Positions 14,643 to 22,424 of a stretch of DNA of 31,956 nt are shown here, in pieces. Each line of letters starts with the position of its first letter. Position 1 is the stretch's first letter. A program made the position numbers and the translations under genes. A model generated the notes under the pieces. That model saw nothing but the letters and a program-made list of their open reading frames with translations, did no database searches and was not told where the DNA came from. This stretch comes from Sphingobium sp. GTDB lineage: Bacteria > Pseudomonadota > Alphaproteobacteria > Sphingomonadales > Sphingomonadaceae. Where the stretch lies: contig NZ_QFOA01000052.1 of NCBI RefSeq assembly GCF_003248505.1, positions 1 through 31,956 of the forward strand, given 5' to 3'.

Positions 14643-14969
14643 GCGGCTCGTCACTTTCCCGGTTCCGTCGGGCAGGATTTCGATCAGGTGCGCGCTGTCA
14701 TTGTCGCATTGCGCCTTCCATCCCTTCACCCCCGGCCGGATCTCGGCGCGGGTCGATCCGGTCACGGCGGGGCATGTCGCGCCGCTGGCCTTGATCGCCT
14801 TTTCCAGCACGCTGTTGCGCGTGGGTTCATCCAGCTTCGCGACCTGCGCCGCCGCGCCTGTTTCCACCGCCGGTGCCGCGCCTGCATTGGCGAGCGTCGG
14901 CTGCTCCGCCTTCTCGCCGCACCCCGCCAGCATCGTCACCAGCACCAGTCCCACAAAACCGCCTCGCAT
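14634..14969 (-). CDS. Putative lipoprotein
   Basis: A 111-residue protein with a lipoprotein signal (RGGFVGLVLVTMLAGCGEK), lipobox LAGC and acylated Cys17. The mature part begins with an Ala-rich linker (LANAGAAPAVETGAAAQ), then a small domain with two cysteines (GATCPAVTG and KAQCDNDSAH) ending in LPDGTGKVTSRTY. Function unknown, and it lies at the membrane surface. ATG 14969 has AGGAG 8 nt upstream, inside the end of the decayed frame described next. The stop lies in a 13-bp tandem duplication. Confidence 0.75.
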   Translation of the reverse strand: MRGGFVGLVLVTMLAGCGEKAEQPTLANAGAAPAVETGAAAQVAKLDEPTRNSVLEKAIKASGATCPAVTGSTRAEIRPGVKGWKAQCDNDSAHLIEILPDGTGKVTSRTY

Positions 14970-14974
14970 TCGCG

Positions 14975-15190
14975 TCACTCCTGTCTTCCTTCCGGCGGCG
15001 CGGCGGGGGCTTGCGTCAGGTCGGTTACCCGATACCCCACATCCGACACGCGCCGCCGAATCAAGCTTCCTGGCGGCACCCTATAAGCCGTTGTGGCGGT
15101 ATAACGTTCCACCTTGTAGACACCGCCTCCGCCGCCATCCGTGTTGGGCGATGTCGCCGCTCACCTCAAGTGACAATAAAAAACCAGCAT
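14975..15190 (-). pseudogene. Possible decayed small gene upstream of the lipoprotein
   Basis: An ATG at 15190 has a strong Shine-Dalgarno (GGGAGGTGAC) but meets an in-frame TGA at codon 10. The same frame then stays open for 61 codons (for example VYKVERYTATTAYRVPPGS, then VSDVGYRVTDLTQAP) and stops 5 nt before the lipoprotein ATG, with the lipoprotein AGGAG inside its end. That layout looks like a former translationally coupled gene. It could also be chance. The wider gap 14970-15274 holds an A/T-rich patch near 15171-15184 and an A8 run at 15249-15256, and no other gene is seen there. Confidence 0.3.
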
Positions 15191-15274
15191 GTCACCTCCC
15201 GCGCCCTCCGGCCTGAACCTTTCTCAACGACACTTCGGTGGCAAAGTAAAAAAAACTCCAAATGTTTTGCGCGC

Positions 15275-15796
15275 CTATCCTCCCGCCGCGGCGCGTTTCC
15301 TTGCGATGGCGGCCATCATCGCGTCGACCTGCGCCACCGCCTCGCGGCTGTCGGGGCGCGCGCCTTGCCCCCCGCGTTTTTCGCGGATGCGCGCCACCTT
15401 GTCGCGATAGGCCAGGAACAGGCGCAGCGCGACCGTCAGGTTGGGCGCGCGCTTCACCTTGCGCGCCTTGACCGCGCCGTCGGCATCGGTCGTCACTTCC
15501 TCCGCCTCCGCGCCGAACAGCGACGCGCGCATCAGCATCAACTCGATCTCGCCATAGCCCGACGCCACCGCTTCGTCCCACGCCCGGTCGAAAGCGGGGT
15601 CAGCGGCCCGCCGTCTATACGCGCCTGCCCGGCACCGGCCCACCACCCGCGCCGCTTCGCTCGCGTTGCAGGTATCGGCCAGCGTTTCGAGGAACAGCCG
15701 TTCCTCCGCGCGGGTCCACCCGTCGCTGCGCGCCTTGCGCTTCTGCGGTCGCGCAGCGCCACCCGCGCGCTGCCGCCCGATCACCGCTTCCCTCAT
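15275..15796 (-). CDS. HTH protein, candidate (GTA) small terminase
   Basis: A 173-residue protein: a basic N-terminus (ARPQKRKARSDG), a helical DNA-binding region (WTRAEERLFLETLADTCN, SEAARVVGRCRAGAYRRR, ADPAFDRAWDEAV), a middle with EIELMLMRASLFGAE, and a charged C-terminus. The order W..eeFL..LA.TCN, AARxxG, YRRR, DPAFxxAWdeA resembles small terminase HTH regions of alphaproteobacterial phage-like elements. R. capsulatus GTA has a small terminase at gp1, upstream of terL. Here the candidate lies 2.7 kb upstream of terL on the same strand, separated by the lipoprotein and M28 genes. It could instead be an unrelated HTH protein. Start 15796 skips a non-coding-looking N-terminal extension. 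Confidence 0.6.
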   Translation of the reverse strand: MREAVIGRQRAGGAARPQKRKARSDGWTRAEERLFLETLADTCNASEAARVVGRCRAGAYRRRAADPAFDRAWDEAVASGYGEIELMLMRASLFGAEAEEVTTDADGAVKARKVKRAPNLTVALRLFLAYRDKVARIREKRGGQGARPDSREAVAQVDAMMAAIARKRAAAGG

Positions 15797-15828
15797 GCCG
15801 CCCCCTCTTCCGCCGGACGCGCGCCACG

Positions 15829-15863
15829 CAAAAGGGGCCAGCCCTTCGCAGGACCGGCCCCTT
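15829..15863 (-). terminator. Terminator downstream of the GST-like gene
   Basis: The arms AAGGGGCC (15832-15839) and GGCCCCTT (15856-15863) extend inward by a second paired segment with one bulge. The minus strand continues into UUUU. It lies ~95 bp after the GST-like stop and 33 bp before the HTH gene start. Confidence 0.75.
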
Positions 15864-15955
15864 GTCGCCTCGCCGCGCTGGCGAATCGCAATTTTCCACT
15901 GTGCACATCCCTGGCAGATCAGCGTGACGCTGTCAAGCAAAATGTGCCATATAGG

Positions 15956-16603
15956 TTATTTTGCTGCGATGGCCGCCACTGCGGGCGCTTCCTCGGCGAG
16001 AGCCGCCGCGACGCTGGGCCATGCCTTGACCGCCGCCAGCCATGCCGCTGTTTTCGGCCAGCGCTGCGCGTCGAGCCCGTCCGACACATAGCCTACATTG
16101 ATGAGCGGGCACGCTGCCGCCAGATCGGCCAGAGTGAAGCGATCTTCCACCAGCCAACCGCTCGGCGGCAGCACGCTTTCGACATAATCGTAGATCGCCG
16201 GCATCTCTTCCGCCTCTGCCGCGTCCGCCGCCGCCAGGTCCGGCTCGCGCTGCAACCGCCGCGCCACCGCCCGGTTGAAGAAGATCTTCTGCCCCGCCGC
16301 CTGCGCGATGGTGTCGCCGAACTCGTCGAACCAGACGGTGCGGGCGCGCGCCTTGGGGTCTGCCGGGATCATCTCCTCCCCCGGCTTCAACGCATCCATA
16401 TAGGTTACGATGGCGGTCGAATCGCTCAGCAGGAAGTCGCCATCCTCCAGCGCCGGTATCTTGCCGAAGGGCGATCCCTTGAAATAACCCTCCGCCCCGC
16501 GTCCGAAGCCCGCCGTCTTCACTTCGACGGGAATGCCCTTTTCCGCGGCGAAAACGACGACCTTGCGCACGAACGGCGATAGCCGCGCTCCGTGGATAAT
16601 CAT
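15956..16603 (-). CDS. Glutathione S-transferase family protein
   Basis: A 215-residue cytosolic GST-fold protein. The thioredoxin-like N-domain (residues ~1-80) carries GARLSPFVRKVVVFAAEKG, with Ser9 of SPFVRK in the active-site position, the cis-Pro segment GKIPALEDGDF and the glutathione gamma-Glu motif LSDSTAIVTYM. The helical C-domain includes VWFDEFGDTIAQ, WLVEDRFTLADLAAACPL and a C-terminal helix. It probably conjugates or reduces substrates with glutathione. Class and substrate cannot be set. A strong AGGAGG lies upstream of the ATG. Confidence 0.85.
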   Translation of the reverse strand: MIIHGARLSPFVRKVVVFAAEKGIPVEVKTAGFGRGAEGYFKGSPFGKIPALEDGDFLLSDSTAIVTYMDALKPGEEMIPADPKARARTVWFDEFGDTIAQAAGQKIFFNRAVARRLQREPDLAAADAAEAEEMPAIYDYVESVLPPSGWLVEDRFTLADLAAACPLINVGYVSDGLDAQRWPKTAAWLAAVKAWPSVAAALAEEAPAVAAIAAK

Positions 16604-16677
16604 GCCTGTTCCTCCTTGCCTGTGGTCGCAAAGCCCTGCGGGGTCGCACCATGCGCACCCAGTCTCAACATGCAACC

Positions 16678-17292
16678 TTATTCCGCCGCGCGCCGTACCA
16701 CGCTCAGGAAAGGCCTCACCACGCCCATCACCCGGGCGACCGTCTGCGCCTTTTCCCCGACCGGCGCGACATAGTCGATCACCGCTTCCGCCGCCGCCTC
16801 GCCCGCGCCGGTCGCGATCGCCCAGGCGGCGAGATAGGCCGACGCCATGCATCCCCCCGCCGTCGCGACCCGTCCGCTCGCATGGAACGGCGCGTCGACC
16901 ACCCGCGCGCCCGTCGCTGCGACCCAGGGCTTGCTGGTCGCGTCCGTGCACACCGGCACGTCGCCCAGCAGCCCCAGCGCCGACAGCAGCAGCGCGCCCG
17001 AACATTGCGCCCCCACGATCTGCCGCGCCGGATCGATCCGCAGCCGCGCCATCAGCGCGGCGTCCGCCACGACATCGCGCGTGCGCACGCCGCTTCCCAC
17101 CAGCACGATGTCATAATCTGCCAGCCCCTCGACCGGGGCGGCATTGTCGATCCCGACGCCGTTCATGGAGATTATTCGTTTCTTATCCGAAACGATATTC
17201 GCGCGCCATCCCGGCACCCGCCCCAGCCACGCCAACGCGACGAAGCTGTCCAGCTCGTTGAATCCGTCGAAAGTCAAAACCGCCGCCCGCAT
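16678..17292 (-). CDS. DJ-1/PfpI family protein
   Basis: A 204-residue class I glutamine amidotransferase-like protein. It opens AAVLTFDGFNELDSFVAL with the conserved acid Glu13. The nucleophile elbow is IVGAQCSGALLLSALGL with Cys97, and further on come VATAGGCMASAYLAAW and a C-terminal helix. Members include isonitrile hydratases, glyoxalases/deglycases and chaperones, and the activity cannot be told here. GGAG lies upstream of the ATG, and the gene follows the TonB-like gene by 74 bp on the same strand. Confidence 0.85.
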   Translation of the reverse strand: MRAAVLTFDGFNELDSFVALAWLGRVPGWRANIVSDKKRIISMNGVGIDNAAPVEGLADYDIVLVGSGVRTRDVVADAALMARLRIDPARQIVGAQCSGALLLSALGLLGDVPVCTDATSKPWVAATGARVVDAPFHASGRVATAGGCMASAYLAAWAIATGAGEAAAEAVIDYVAPVGEKAQTVARVMGVVRPFLSVVRRAAE

Positions 17293-17366
17293 CGCCCTGT
17301 CTCCTTCTGGCATCGGGGTTTAGCGTCGCGGCGGCGCGCCCGCCCGATCCACTTGAACCCGGGCGG

Positions 17367-18134
17367 CTACTCCCCGCCCGGCGGTCCGTCCGCAGACACT
17401 GTGGTGCGGGTATAGTCGATGCGGATGCGCACCCAGCTGCCCACCATCGCCTTGCCGTCGACGCGCGGCGGCAACACCAGGAATTGCCAGGCGGCCAGCC
17501 GCACCGCCTTGGCAAAGCCCGACCCCAACGGCGATTCGCCCAGCGTCTGGCAGTTTTCGACATGATAATGGTCGACCGTCTTGCACGCGACCAGTCCCCA
17601 TCCCTTCGCCGGGGCATTTTGCGGCAGATAGGGGGAAAGTTCGGCATTGGTGGGCCGCCTGTACCATTCCGCCTCGAACAGCTGCACGCCGCCCGGCCCT
17701 TCGCCCGGCCCGACCACCGCCTTGCTGTCCCCCTGCCCCGATCCTGCCCCGGCCTTGCCCTTGGGCAGGTTGCCGATGTCGGCGGCGGCCATCTGGGTGC
17801 TGTCGAGCGTCAGGAATGGAAAGGGCGAAGGCGGCTGCTCGGCAGGCTTTTCGACCGGCACGGGCGGGCGCACCACGGGGGCGGCGGCTTTCTGCGGCGC
17901 GGCCTTCTTCTGCTCGCGCTCCTGCGACTTGTCGGCCTTGGCCTGCGCTTCCTCGCTCTGCTTGCCCGCCTCCACGTCGAAGGTGACGGGCAACCGTTCG
18001 TCCTGGCGCGGCGGCTCGAAGCGCGGCGACAGGGTAAAGAGCGCCAGCAACAGCAGCAGGTTCAAGACCAGCGCGAACGCCAGCCCGCCCGCACGCTGCC
18101 GCACCTTGGCCCAGGGAATGGAAGGGATGTTCAA
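17367..18134 (-). CDS. TonB-like envelope protein
   Basis: A 255-residue protein with a cytoplasmic start, one membrane segment (LAFALVLNLLLLLALFTLS), a charged and Pro-rich periplasmic spacer (KQSEEAQAKADKSQEREQ, VVRPPVPVEKPAEQPPSPF) and a C-terminal domain of TonB-like layout (PYLPQNAPAKGWGLVACKTV, WQFLVLPPRVDGK, WVRIRIDYTRT). It could pass proton-motive energy to outer-membrane transporters or act in the envelope. No ExbB/ExbD genes are next to it. The only good start in frame is TTG 18134, with no clear Shine-Dalgarno. A GTG 11 codons later is an alternative. Confidence 0.7.
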   Translation of the reverse strand: MNIPSIPWAKVRQRAGGLAFALVLNLLLLLALFTLSPRFEPPRQDERLPVTFDVEAGKQSEEAQAKADKSQEREQKKAAPQKAAAPVVRPPVPVEKPAEQPPSPFPFLTLDSTQMAAADIGNLPKGKAGAGSGQGDSKAVVGPGEGPGGVQLFEAEWYRRPTNAELSPYLPQNAPAKGWGLVACKTVDHYHVENCQTLGESPLGSGFAKAVRLAAWQFLVLPPRVDGKAMVGSWVRIRIDYTRTTVSADGPPGGE

Positions 18135-18190
18135 ATGCAGCGACCGGACAAGCAGGAAATGGCGTCATGCCCAGACGGCGCGCGAAGGTC

Positions 18191-18355
18191 AACGCCGTAG
18201 GCCGGCAGGCCGGAGGCGCACAAACAAATCCGTAGGCCGGCAGGCCGGACGTGCACAACAAATCCGCAGGCCGGAAGGGCGGAAGCGCACGAACAAATCC
18301 GCAGTCCGGAAGCGCTCAGGCAAATCCGCACGCCGACGGGCCGGATTCGCTCATG
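18191..18355. repeat. Five imperfect tandem copies of a ~34-bp unit
   Basis: The copies are at 18191-18225, 18226-18259, 18260-18294, 18295-18321 (shortened) and 18322-18355. The core is aaatccgyaggccggcaggc followed by a cgga..cgcacaac tail, with a partly palindromic ggccggcaggccgg centre. Copies 1-3 are closest. The array lies between the TonB-like gene and the small gene at 18420, both minus strand. Confidence 0.85.
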
Positions 18356-18419
18356 AGGCCGCAGACGCGCCAACGGGGGCGCAGCCTCGCGGCTCCGCCC
18401 CGGTCAGCCGCGCGTCACG

Positions 18420-18662
18420 TCAGCACACATCTTCCTCGCGCACCACCGGGCGGCTTTCCCGCGTCGCGCGCATCCGGCTTTCGAGATCGTCCGGGTCGCT
18501 GGTCAGCACGACATGGTCGTCATGCACTTCCAGCAATTCGCCGACGAAGGGAAAGCCCTCCAGGCTGCCGGTCACGCGATAGCTGACCGTGTCGCCGACC
18601 TTGAAACTGGCCGGATCGGTATTGAAGGTAAAGGGGCATTCGCCCGTTCCCATAAACTGCAT
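18420..18662 (-). CDS. Conserved hypothetical small protein
   Basis: An 80-residue protein with a short start (MQFMGTGECPFTFNTDP), a beta-rich core (FKVGDTVSYRVTGSLEG, FVGELLEVHDDHVVLTS) and an acidic/basic C-terminus (DPDDLESRMRATRESRP). The core looks like a small barrel in which a charge-bearing loop follows each strand. No named domain is recognised. ATG 18662 was chosen because AGGAG lies 7 nt upstream. A GTG 2 codons earlier is possible. It is divergent from the membrane protein at 18776. Confidence 0.65.
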   Translation of the reverse strand: MQFMGTGECPFTFNTDPASFKVGDTVSYRVTGSLEGFPFVGELLEVHDDHVVLTSDPDDLESRMRATRESRPVVREEDVC

Positions 18663-18775
18663 CGCCACTCTCCTTGCCCATATATGGTAGCCTGCCCGCT
18701 CCGTCGATCAAGAGGGATGCGCCCCGCCCGCGAAAGCGCTGGCGAGCCGTAACGATCTGGGCTAGGCCGCGCGCG

Positions 18776-19414
18776 ATGCTTACCCGGCTTTACCAATGGA
18801 CACTGGCGAAGGCGGCGCACCGCCACGCGGAACGCTGGCTCTTCGCGGTCAGCTTCATGGAATCGAGCTTCTTTCCCATCCCGCCGCATCCGCTGCTCGG
18901 CCTCATGTGCCTGGCGCGGCCCGAACGCGCGATTCGCTTCGGCGTGATCTGCACGCTGGCGTCGGTGCTGGGCGGGCTGTTCGGCTATGCGATCGGCCAT
19001 TTCCTGTATGAGGCGCTGGGCCAGCAGATCCTGCACGCGCTCGGCCTCGCCGCCAAATTCCCGGTCGCTGCCTGCTACCTGCGCGACTATGGGGCGGAGA
19101 TCATCCTCATCAAGGGTGCGACGCCCATCCCCTTCAAGCTCATCACCATCACGGCGGGCTTCGTGGGCCTGCCGCTCTTTACCTTCCTCTGGGCCAGCAT
19201 CGTCAGCCGGGGCCTGCAATTCGTGCTGGTCGGCTTCCTGTTCTGGAAGTTCGGCGCGCCCATCAAGGCGTTAATCGAAAAATATCTGGCGCTCCTTTCC
19301 GCCGCCTTTGTCCTGCTGCTGGTCGGCGGATTCTTCGCCGCGTCGATGCTGTCGGGTGGCGGCCACAAGAGCGACAAATGCTCGAACGCCACCATGGCGA
19401 CAATCGGCCGCTAA
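18776..19414 (+). CDS. YqaA/DedA-like (VTT domain) membrane protein
   Basis: A 212-residue polytopic inner-membrane protein. The YqaA/DedA signatures are FAVSFMESSFFPIPPHPLLG (re-entrant loop with ESSFFPIPP), a Gly-rich helix (VLGGLFGYAIGHFLYEALG) and GATPIPFKLITITAGFVGLP, the second re-entrant motif. The C-terminus has one further TM segment (LLSAAFVLLLVGGFFAASM). DedA/VTT proteins are linked to lipid scrambling and membrane homeostasis. Its stop is 11 bp from the lnt start, so the two probably form one transcript. It begins at ATG 18776, although no strong Shine-Dalgarno is visible. Confidence 0.85.
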   Translation: MLTRLYQWTLAKAAHRHAERWLFAVSFMESSFFPIPPHPLLGLMCLARPERAIRFGVICTLASVLGGLFGYAIGHFLYEALGQQILHALGLAAKFPVAACYLRDYGAEIILIKGATPIPFKLITITAGFVGLPLFTFLWASIVSRGLQFVLVGFLFWKFGAPIKALIEKYLALLSAAFVLLLVGGFFAASMLSGGGHKSDKCSNATMATIGR

Positions 19415-19425
19415 AGGGCTTTCCC

Positions 19426-20973
19426 ATGCGCGCGATCCTGGCCCGTCCCCATCTCGCAGCGCTCGCCGCCGGGTTCCTGTCCGCGACCGGCTTCGCGCCG
19501 CTGTCGCTCTGGCCGCTGACGCTCGCCTGCCTCGCGCTGCTGCTGTGTCTGGTCGATCGCGCGCCCGACCGCCGCGCCGCCTTCGCGCGCGGCTGGCTGT
19601 TCGGCGTCGGGCACTTCACCCTCGGCCTCAACTGGATCGCCCACGCCTTCACCTTTCAGGACGCGATGCCGCACTGGTTCGGCTATGGCGCGGTCGTCCT
19701 GCTCTCGCTCTATCTCGCGGTCTATCCGGGGGCAGCGACGCTGGCGGCTTGGTGGCTCCATCGCCGGATCGGGCCGGGACAGCCGCTCACGCTGCCGCTG
19801 CTCTTCGCCGCGACGTGGCTCGTCGCCGAATATCTGCGCGCGACGCTCTTCACCGGCTTTGCTTGGAACCCGCTCGGCGTCGTGCTGCTGCCGACCGGGG
19901 CTGCCATCGCCGCGACATGGGTGGGAACCTACGGTCTCGGCGCGCTGACGATCCTCGCCGCCGCCGCGCTTTTGCTGGCGGTTCGCCGACGGTTCCGCAC
20001 CGCCGCCACGGTCGCCCTGCCGTTGGCGGCGCTGGCGCTGTGGGGGTACCTTGCGCCCGCCCCGCCGACGCCCCCCGGCGCGCCCCGCATCCGCATCGTC
20101 CAGCCCAACATCGGCCAGGATGAGAAATATTCGGTCGAGGCGGAGCATCGCCATTTCCGCACGCTGGCGACCCTTTCCGGTCAGCCGCGCCCGGCCCCGC
20201 GCCTCATCTTCTGGCCCGAAGCGGCGATCCCCGCCTATCTCGACCTCGAACCCGACTGGCGCGCGCGACTCGCCGCGCTGCTCGGCCCCGGCGATCTCCT
20301 CATGACCGGCGCGGACAAGGTCTATTTCAAACCGGTCGAGGAGAACGGCGTCATCACGCAAAAGCTCGCCGGGGCGAACAACAGCCTCTGGATCGTGACC
20401 CCCCGCGCCACCGTCGCGGGCCGCTATTCCAAGGCGCATCTGGTCCCCTATGGCGAATATCTGCCGATGCGCCAGCTCCTGACGCCGCTCGGCCTTTCCC
20501 GCCTGGTGCCGGGCGACGCCGACTTCTGGCCAGGCCCCGGCCCGCAAAGCCTCCCCCTCTCGCCCGCGACGGGCCGCCCGCCGCTTCGGATGGGTGTCCA
20601 GATCTGTTACGAGATCATCTTCTCGGGCAAAGTCATCGACGCGAAGAACCGCCCCGACTTCCTCTTCAACCCGTCGAACGACGCCTGGTTCGGCAGTTGG
20701 GGTCCGGTCCAGCATCTGGCGCAGGCGCGGCTGCGCGCGCTGGAGGAAGGCATTCCCATCCTGCGCTCCACTCCGACCGGCGTGTCGGCGGTGATCGATG
20801 CGCGCGGCCAGGTGCTGCGCTCGCTCGGGCTGGGGCGCGCGGGCTATCTCGAATCGGGCCTCCCGCCCGCGCTCCCCCCGACGCTCTTCGCACGCCTCGG
20901 CAACCTCCTCCCCTTCCTGCTGGCGGCGCTGTTACTGGGCGCTGCCATTGCAACCGGGCGACGCAGCCGCTAA
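19426..20973 (+). CDS. lnt: Apolipoprotein N-acyltransferase
   Basis: A 515-residue enzyme that adds the third acyl chain to the N-terminal Cys of lipoproteins in the inner membrane. About six TM segments span residues ~5-210, then comes a periplasmic nitrilase-like domain (~220-490) and a last TM helix. The catalytic triad is visible: Glu265 in FWPEAAIP, Lys336 in RYSKAHLVPYGEYLP and Cys394 in VQICYEIIFS. FNPSNDAWFGSWGPVQHLAQ is also typical. The length is normal. It follows the YqaA-like gene and precedes metK. Confidence 0.95.
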   Translation: MRAILARPHLAALAAGFLSATGFAPLSLWPLTLACLALLLCLVDRAPDRRAAFARGWLFGVGHFTLGLNWIAHAFTFQDAMPHWFGYGAVVLLSLYLAVYPGAATLAAWWLHRRIGPGQPLTLPLLFAATWLVAEYLRATLFTGFAWNPLGVVLLPTGAAIAATWVGTYGLGALTILAAAALLLAVRRRFRTAATVALPLAALALWGYLAPAPPTPPGAPRIRIVQPNIGQDEKYSVEAEHRHFRTLATLSGQPRPAPRLIFWPEAAIPAYLDLEPDWRARLAALLGPGDLLMTGADKVYFKPVEENGVITQKLAGANNSLWIVTPRATVAGRYSKAHLVPYGEYLPMRQLLTPLGLSRLVPGDADFWPGPGPQSLPLSPATGRPPLRMGVQICYEIIFSGKVIDAKNRPDFLFNPSNDAWFGSWGPVQHLAQARLRALEEGIPILRSTPTGVSAVIDARGQVLRSLGLGRAGYLESGLPPALPPTLFARLGNLLPFLLAALLLGAAIATGRRSR

Positions 20974-20987
20974 GGCGTCGGCTGCAC

Positions 20988-21003
20988 ATAAAGATTTCTT
21001 TAT
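20988..21003. promoter_or_regulatory. Palindromic operator candidate upstream of metK (SahR-type?)
   Basis: ATAAAG (20988-20993), ATTT and CTTTAT (20998-21003) form a perfect 6-bp inverted repeat, 30 bp before the metK ATG. Its AT content stands out in GC-rich DNA. Methionine-cycle genes in many Proteobacteria are controlled by the ArsR-family repressor SahR through AT-rich palindromes, so this is a plausible SahR site. That assignment is inferred from position and shape. Confidence 0.45.
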
Positions 21004-21033
21004 ACGCAGACACAGCATCAGACTGGAGCAACC

Positions 21034-22239
21034 ATGCGTTCGAATTACCTCTTCACTTCCGAATCCGTGTCCGAAGGCCACCCCGACAAGGTTGCAGACC
21101 AGATCAGCGACGCCATCGTCGACCTCTTCCTTTCCAAGGACTCCGAAGCCCGCATCGCGTGCGAAACGCTGACCACGACGCAACTCGTCGTGCTCGCGGG
21201 CGAAATCCGCTGCAAGGGCGTCTACGAAAACGGCCAGTGGGCCCCGGGCGCGCAGGAGGAGATCGAAAAGACCGTCCGCGATACCGTCAAGCGCATCGGT
21301 TACGAACAGGAAGGCTTCCACTGGGAAACGTTCCGCTTCGAAAACAACCTTCATGCCCAGAGCGCGCATATCGCGCAGGGCGTCGACGCTGCCGGCAACA
21401 AGGATGAAGGCGCGGGCGACCAGGGCATCATGTTCGGCTTCGCCTGCGACGAAACGCCCGACCTCATGCCCGCGACTCTGGACTATAGCCACAAGATCCT
21501 GGCGAAGATGGCCGCCGACCGCCACAGCGGCGCCGCGCCCTTCCTCGAACCCGATGCCAAGAGCCAGGTGACGCTGCGCTTCGACAACGGCAAGCCTGTC
21601 GCCGCCACCGCCATCGTCGTCTCGACCCAGCATGCGCCGGGTTACGACACCGGCGACAAGGAAGCGCAGCTCAAGGCTTATGTGAAGGGCGTCGTCGCCG
21701 AAGTCATGCCTGCCGAACTGCTGTCGGACGCCACCGTCTACCACATCAACCCGACCGGCAGCTTCGAGATCGGCGGGCCGGACGGCGACGCGGGCCTCAC
21801 CGGGCGCAAGATCATCGTCGACACCTATGGCGGCGCGTCGCCCCATGGCGGCGGCGCGTTCAGCGGCAAGGACCCGACGAAGGTGGACCGCTCGGCTGCC
21901 TATATCACCCGCTATCTGGCGAAGAATGTCGTGGCTGCGGGCCTTGCCACGCGCTGCACCATCCAGATCGCCTACGCCATCGGCGTGTCGGAACCGCTCT
22001 CGCTCTATGTCGACACCCACGGCACCGGCACGGTGGGCGACGACAGGATCGAGGACGCGATCAAGTCCATCGCCGACCTGGGCGGCCTCACCCCGCGCGG
22101 CATCCGCACCCATCTCGGCCTCAACAAGCCGATCTACCGGCCGACCGCCGCCTACGGCCATTTCGGGCGCAAGCCCGACGGCGACTTCTTCCCTTGGGAA
22201 AAGACCGACCTTGCCGACAAGCTGAAGGCCGCGCTGTAA
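21034..22239 (+). CDS. metK: S-adenosylmethionine synthase
   Basis: A 401-residue cytosolic enzyme that makes S-adenosylmethionine from methionine and ATP. The signatures are SVSEGHPDKVADQISDAIVD (ATP and metal binding), GAGDQGIMFGFACDE, INPTGSFEIGGPDGDAGLTG (residues ~237-256), and the loop GGGAFSGKDPTKVDRSAAY. It ends normally. It follows lnt by 60 bp, with a GGAG upstream of the ATG and an AT-rich palindrome in the gap. A strong terminator follows. Confidence 0.97.
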   Translation: MRSNYLFTSESVSEGHPDKVADQISDAIVDLFLSKDSEARIACETLTTTQLVVLAGEIRCKGVYENGQWAPGAQEEIEKTVRDTVKRIGYEQEGFHWETFRFENNLHAQSAHIAQGVDAAGNKDEGAGDQGIMFGFACDETPDLMPATLDYSHKILAKMAADRHSGAAPFLEPDAKSQVTLRFDNGKPVAATAIVVSTQHAPGYDTGDKEAQLKAYVKGVVAEVMPAELLSDATVYHINPTGSFEIGGPDGDAGLTGRKIIVDTYGGASPHGGGAFSGKDPTKVDRSAAYITRYLAKNVVAAGLATRCTIQIAYAIGVSEPLSLYVDTHGTGTVGDDRIEDAIKSIADLGGLTPRGIRTHLGLNKPIYRPTAAYGHFGRKPDGDFFPWEKTDLADKLKAAL

Positions 22240-22262
22240 CCGCACACCCTCAGGCGAACGGA

Positions 22263-22299
22263 AAAAGGGCGTCGCAGCATTTCGCTGCGGCGCCCTTTT
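22263..22299 (+). terminator. Intrinsic terminator after metK
   Basis: AAAAGGGCGtCGCAGC (22263-22278) pairs with GCTGCGgCGCCCTTTT (22284-22299) with one T-G wobble around a 5-nt loop, and ends in UUUU. With A on the far side it could also work in the other direction. Confidence 0.9.
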
Positions 22300-22359
22300 C
22301 CTATCGGGAACATGACGAAAAGTTCATTGGAAAACCCCGCGCGCCCGGACCATAAAGCG

Positions 22360-22394
22360 GGTGTCGGGTTCGTCCCCCTGTCGAACCCGACACC
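22360..22394. repeat. Perfect 13-bp inverted repeat (REP-like hairpin)
   Basis: ggtgtcgggttcg (22360-22372) and cgaacccgacacc (22382-22394) are exact reverse complements around a 9-nt loop. It lies ~30 bp before the ATG of the small secreted protein. No U tract follows on the plus strand. Confidence 0.8.
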
Positions 22395-22424
22395 TTCAAA
22401 GTCTTCTTTCCTCGGAGACCCTTG

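Noticed and set aside
14873..16582. A 569-codon plus-strand frame over the small-terminase candidate and GST gene
   Set aside because: It crosses three genes and terminators on the other strand and has shadow-frame composition.
18191..18355. CRISPR array
   Set aside because: Units abut directly without unique spacers, differ from one another, and no cas genes are nearby.
18131..18373. An 80-codon minus-strand frame rich in Cys, Arg and Leu over the repeat array
   Set aside because: It is the translation of the 34-bp tandem repeats. One unit is shortened to 27 bp and there is no ribosome-binding site.
20974..21033. SAM riboswitch upstream of metK
   Set aside because: The gap is only 60 bp, and I see no SAM-II or SAM/SAH-like pseudoknot core, only a short AT-rich palindrome.
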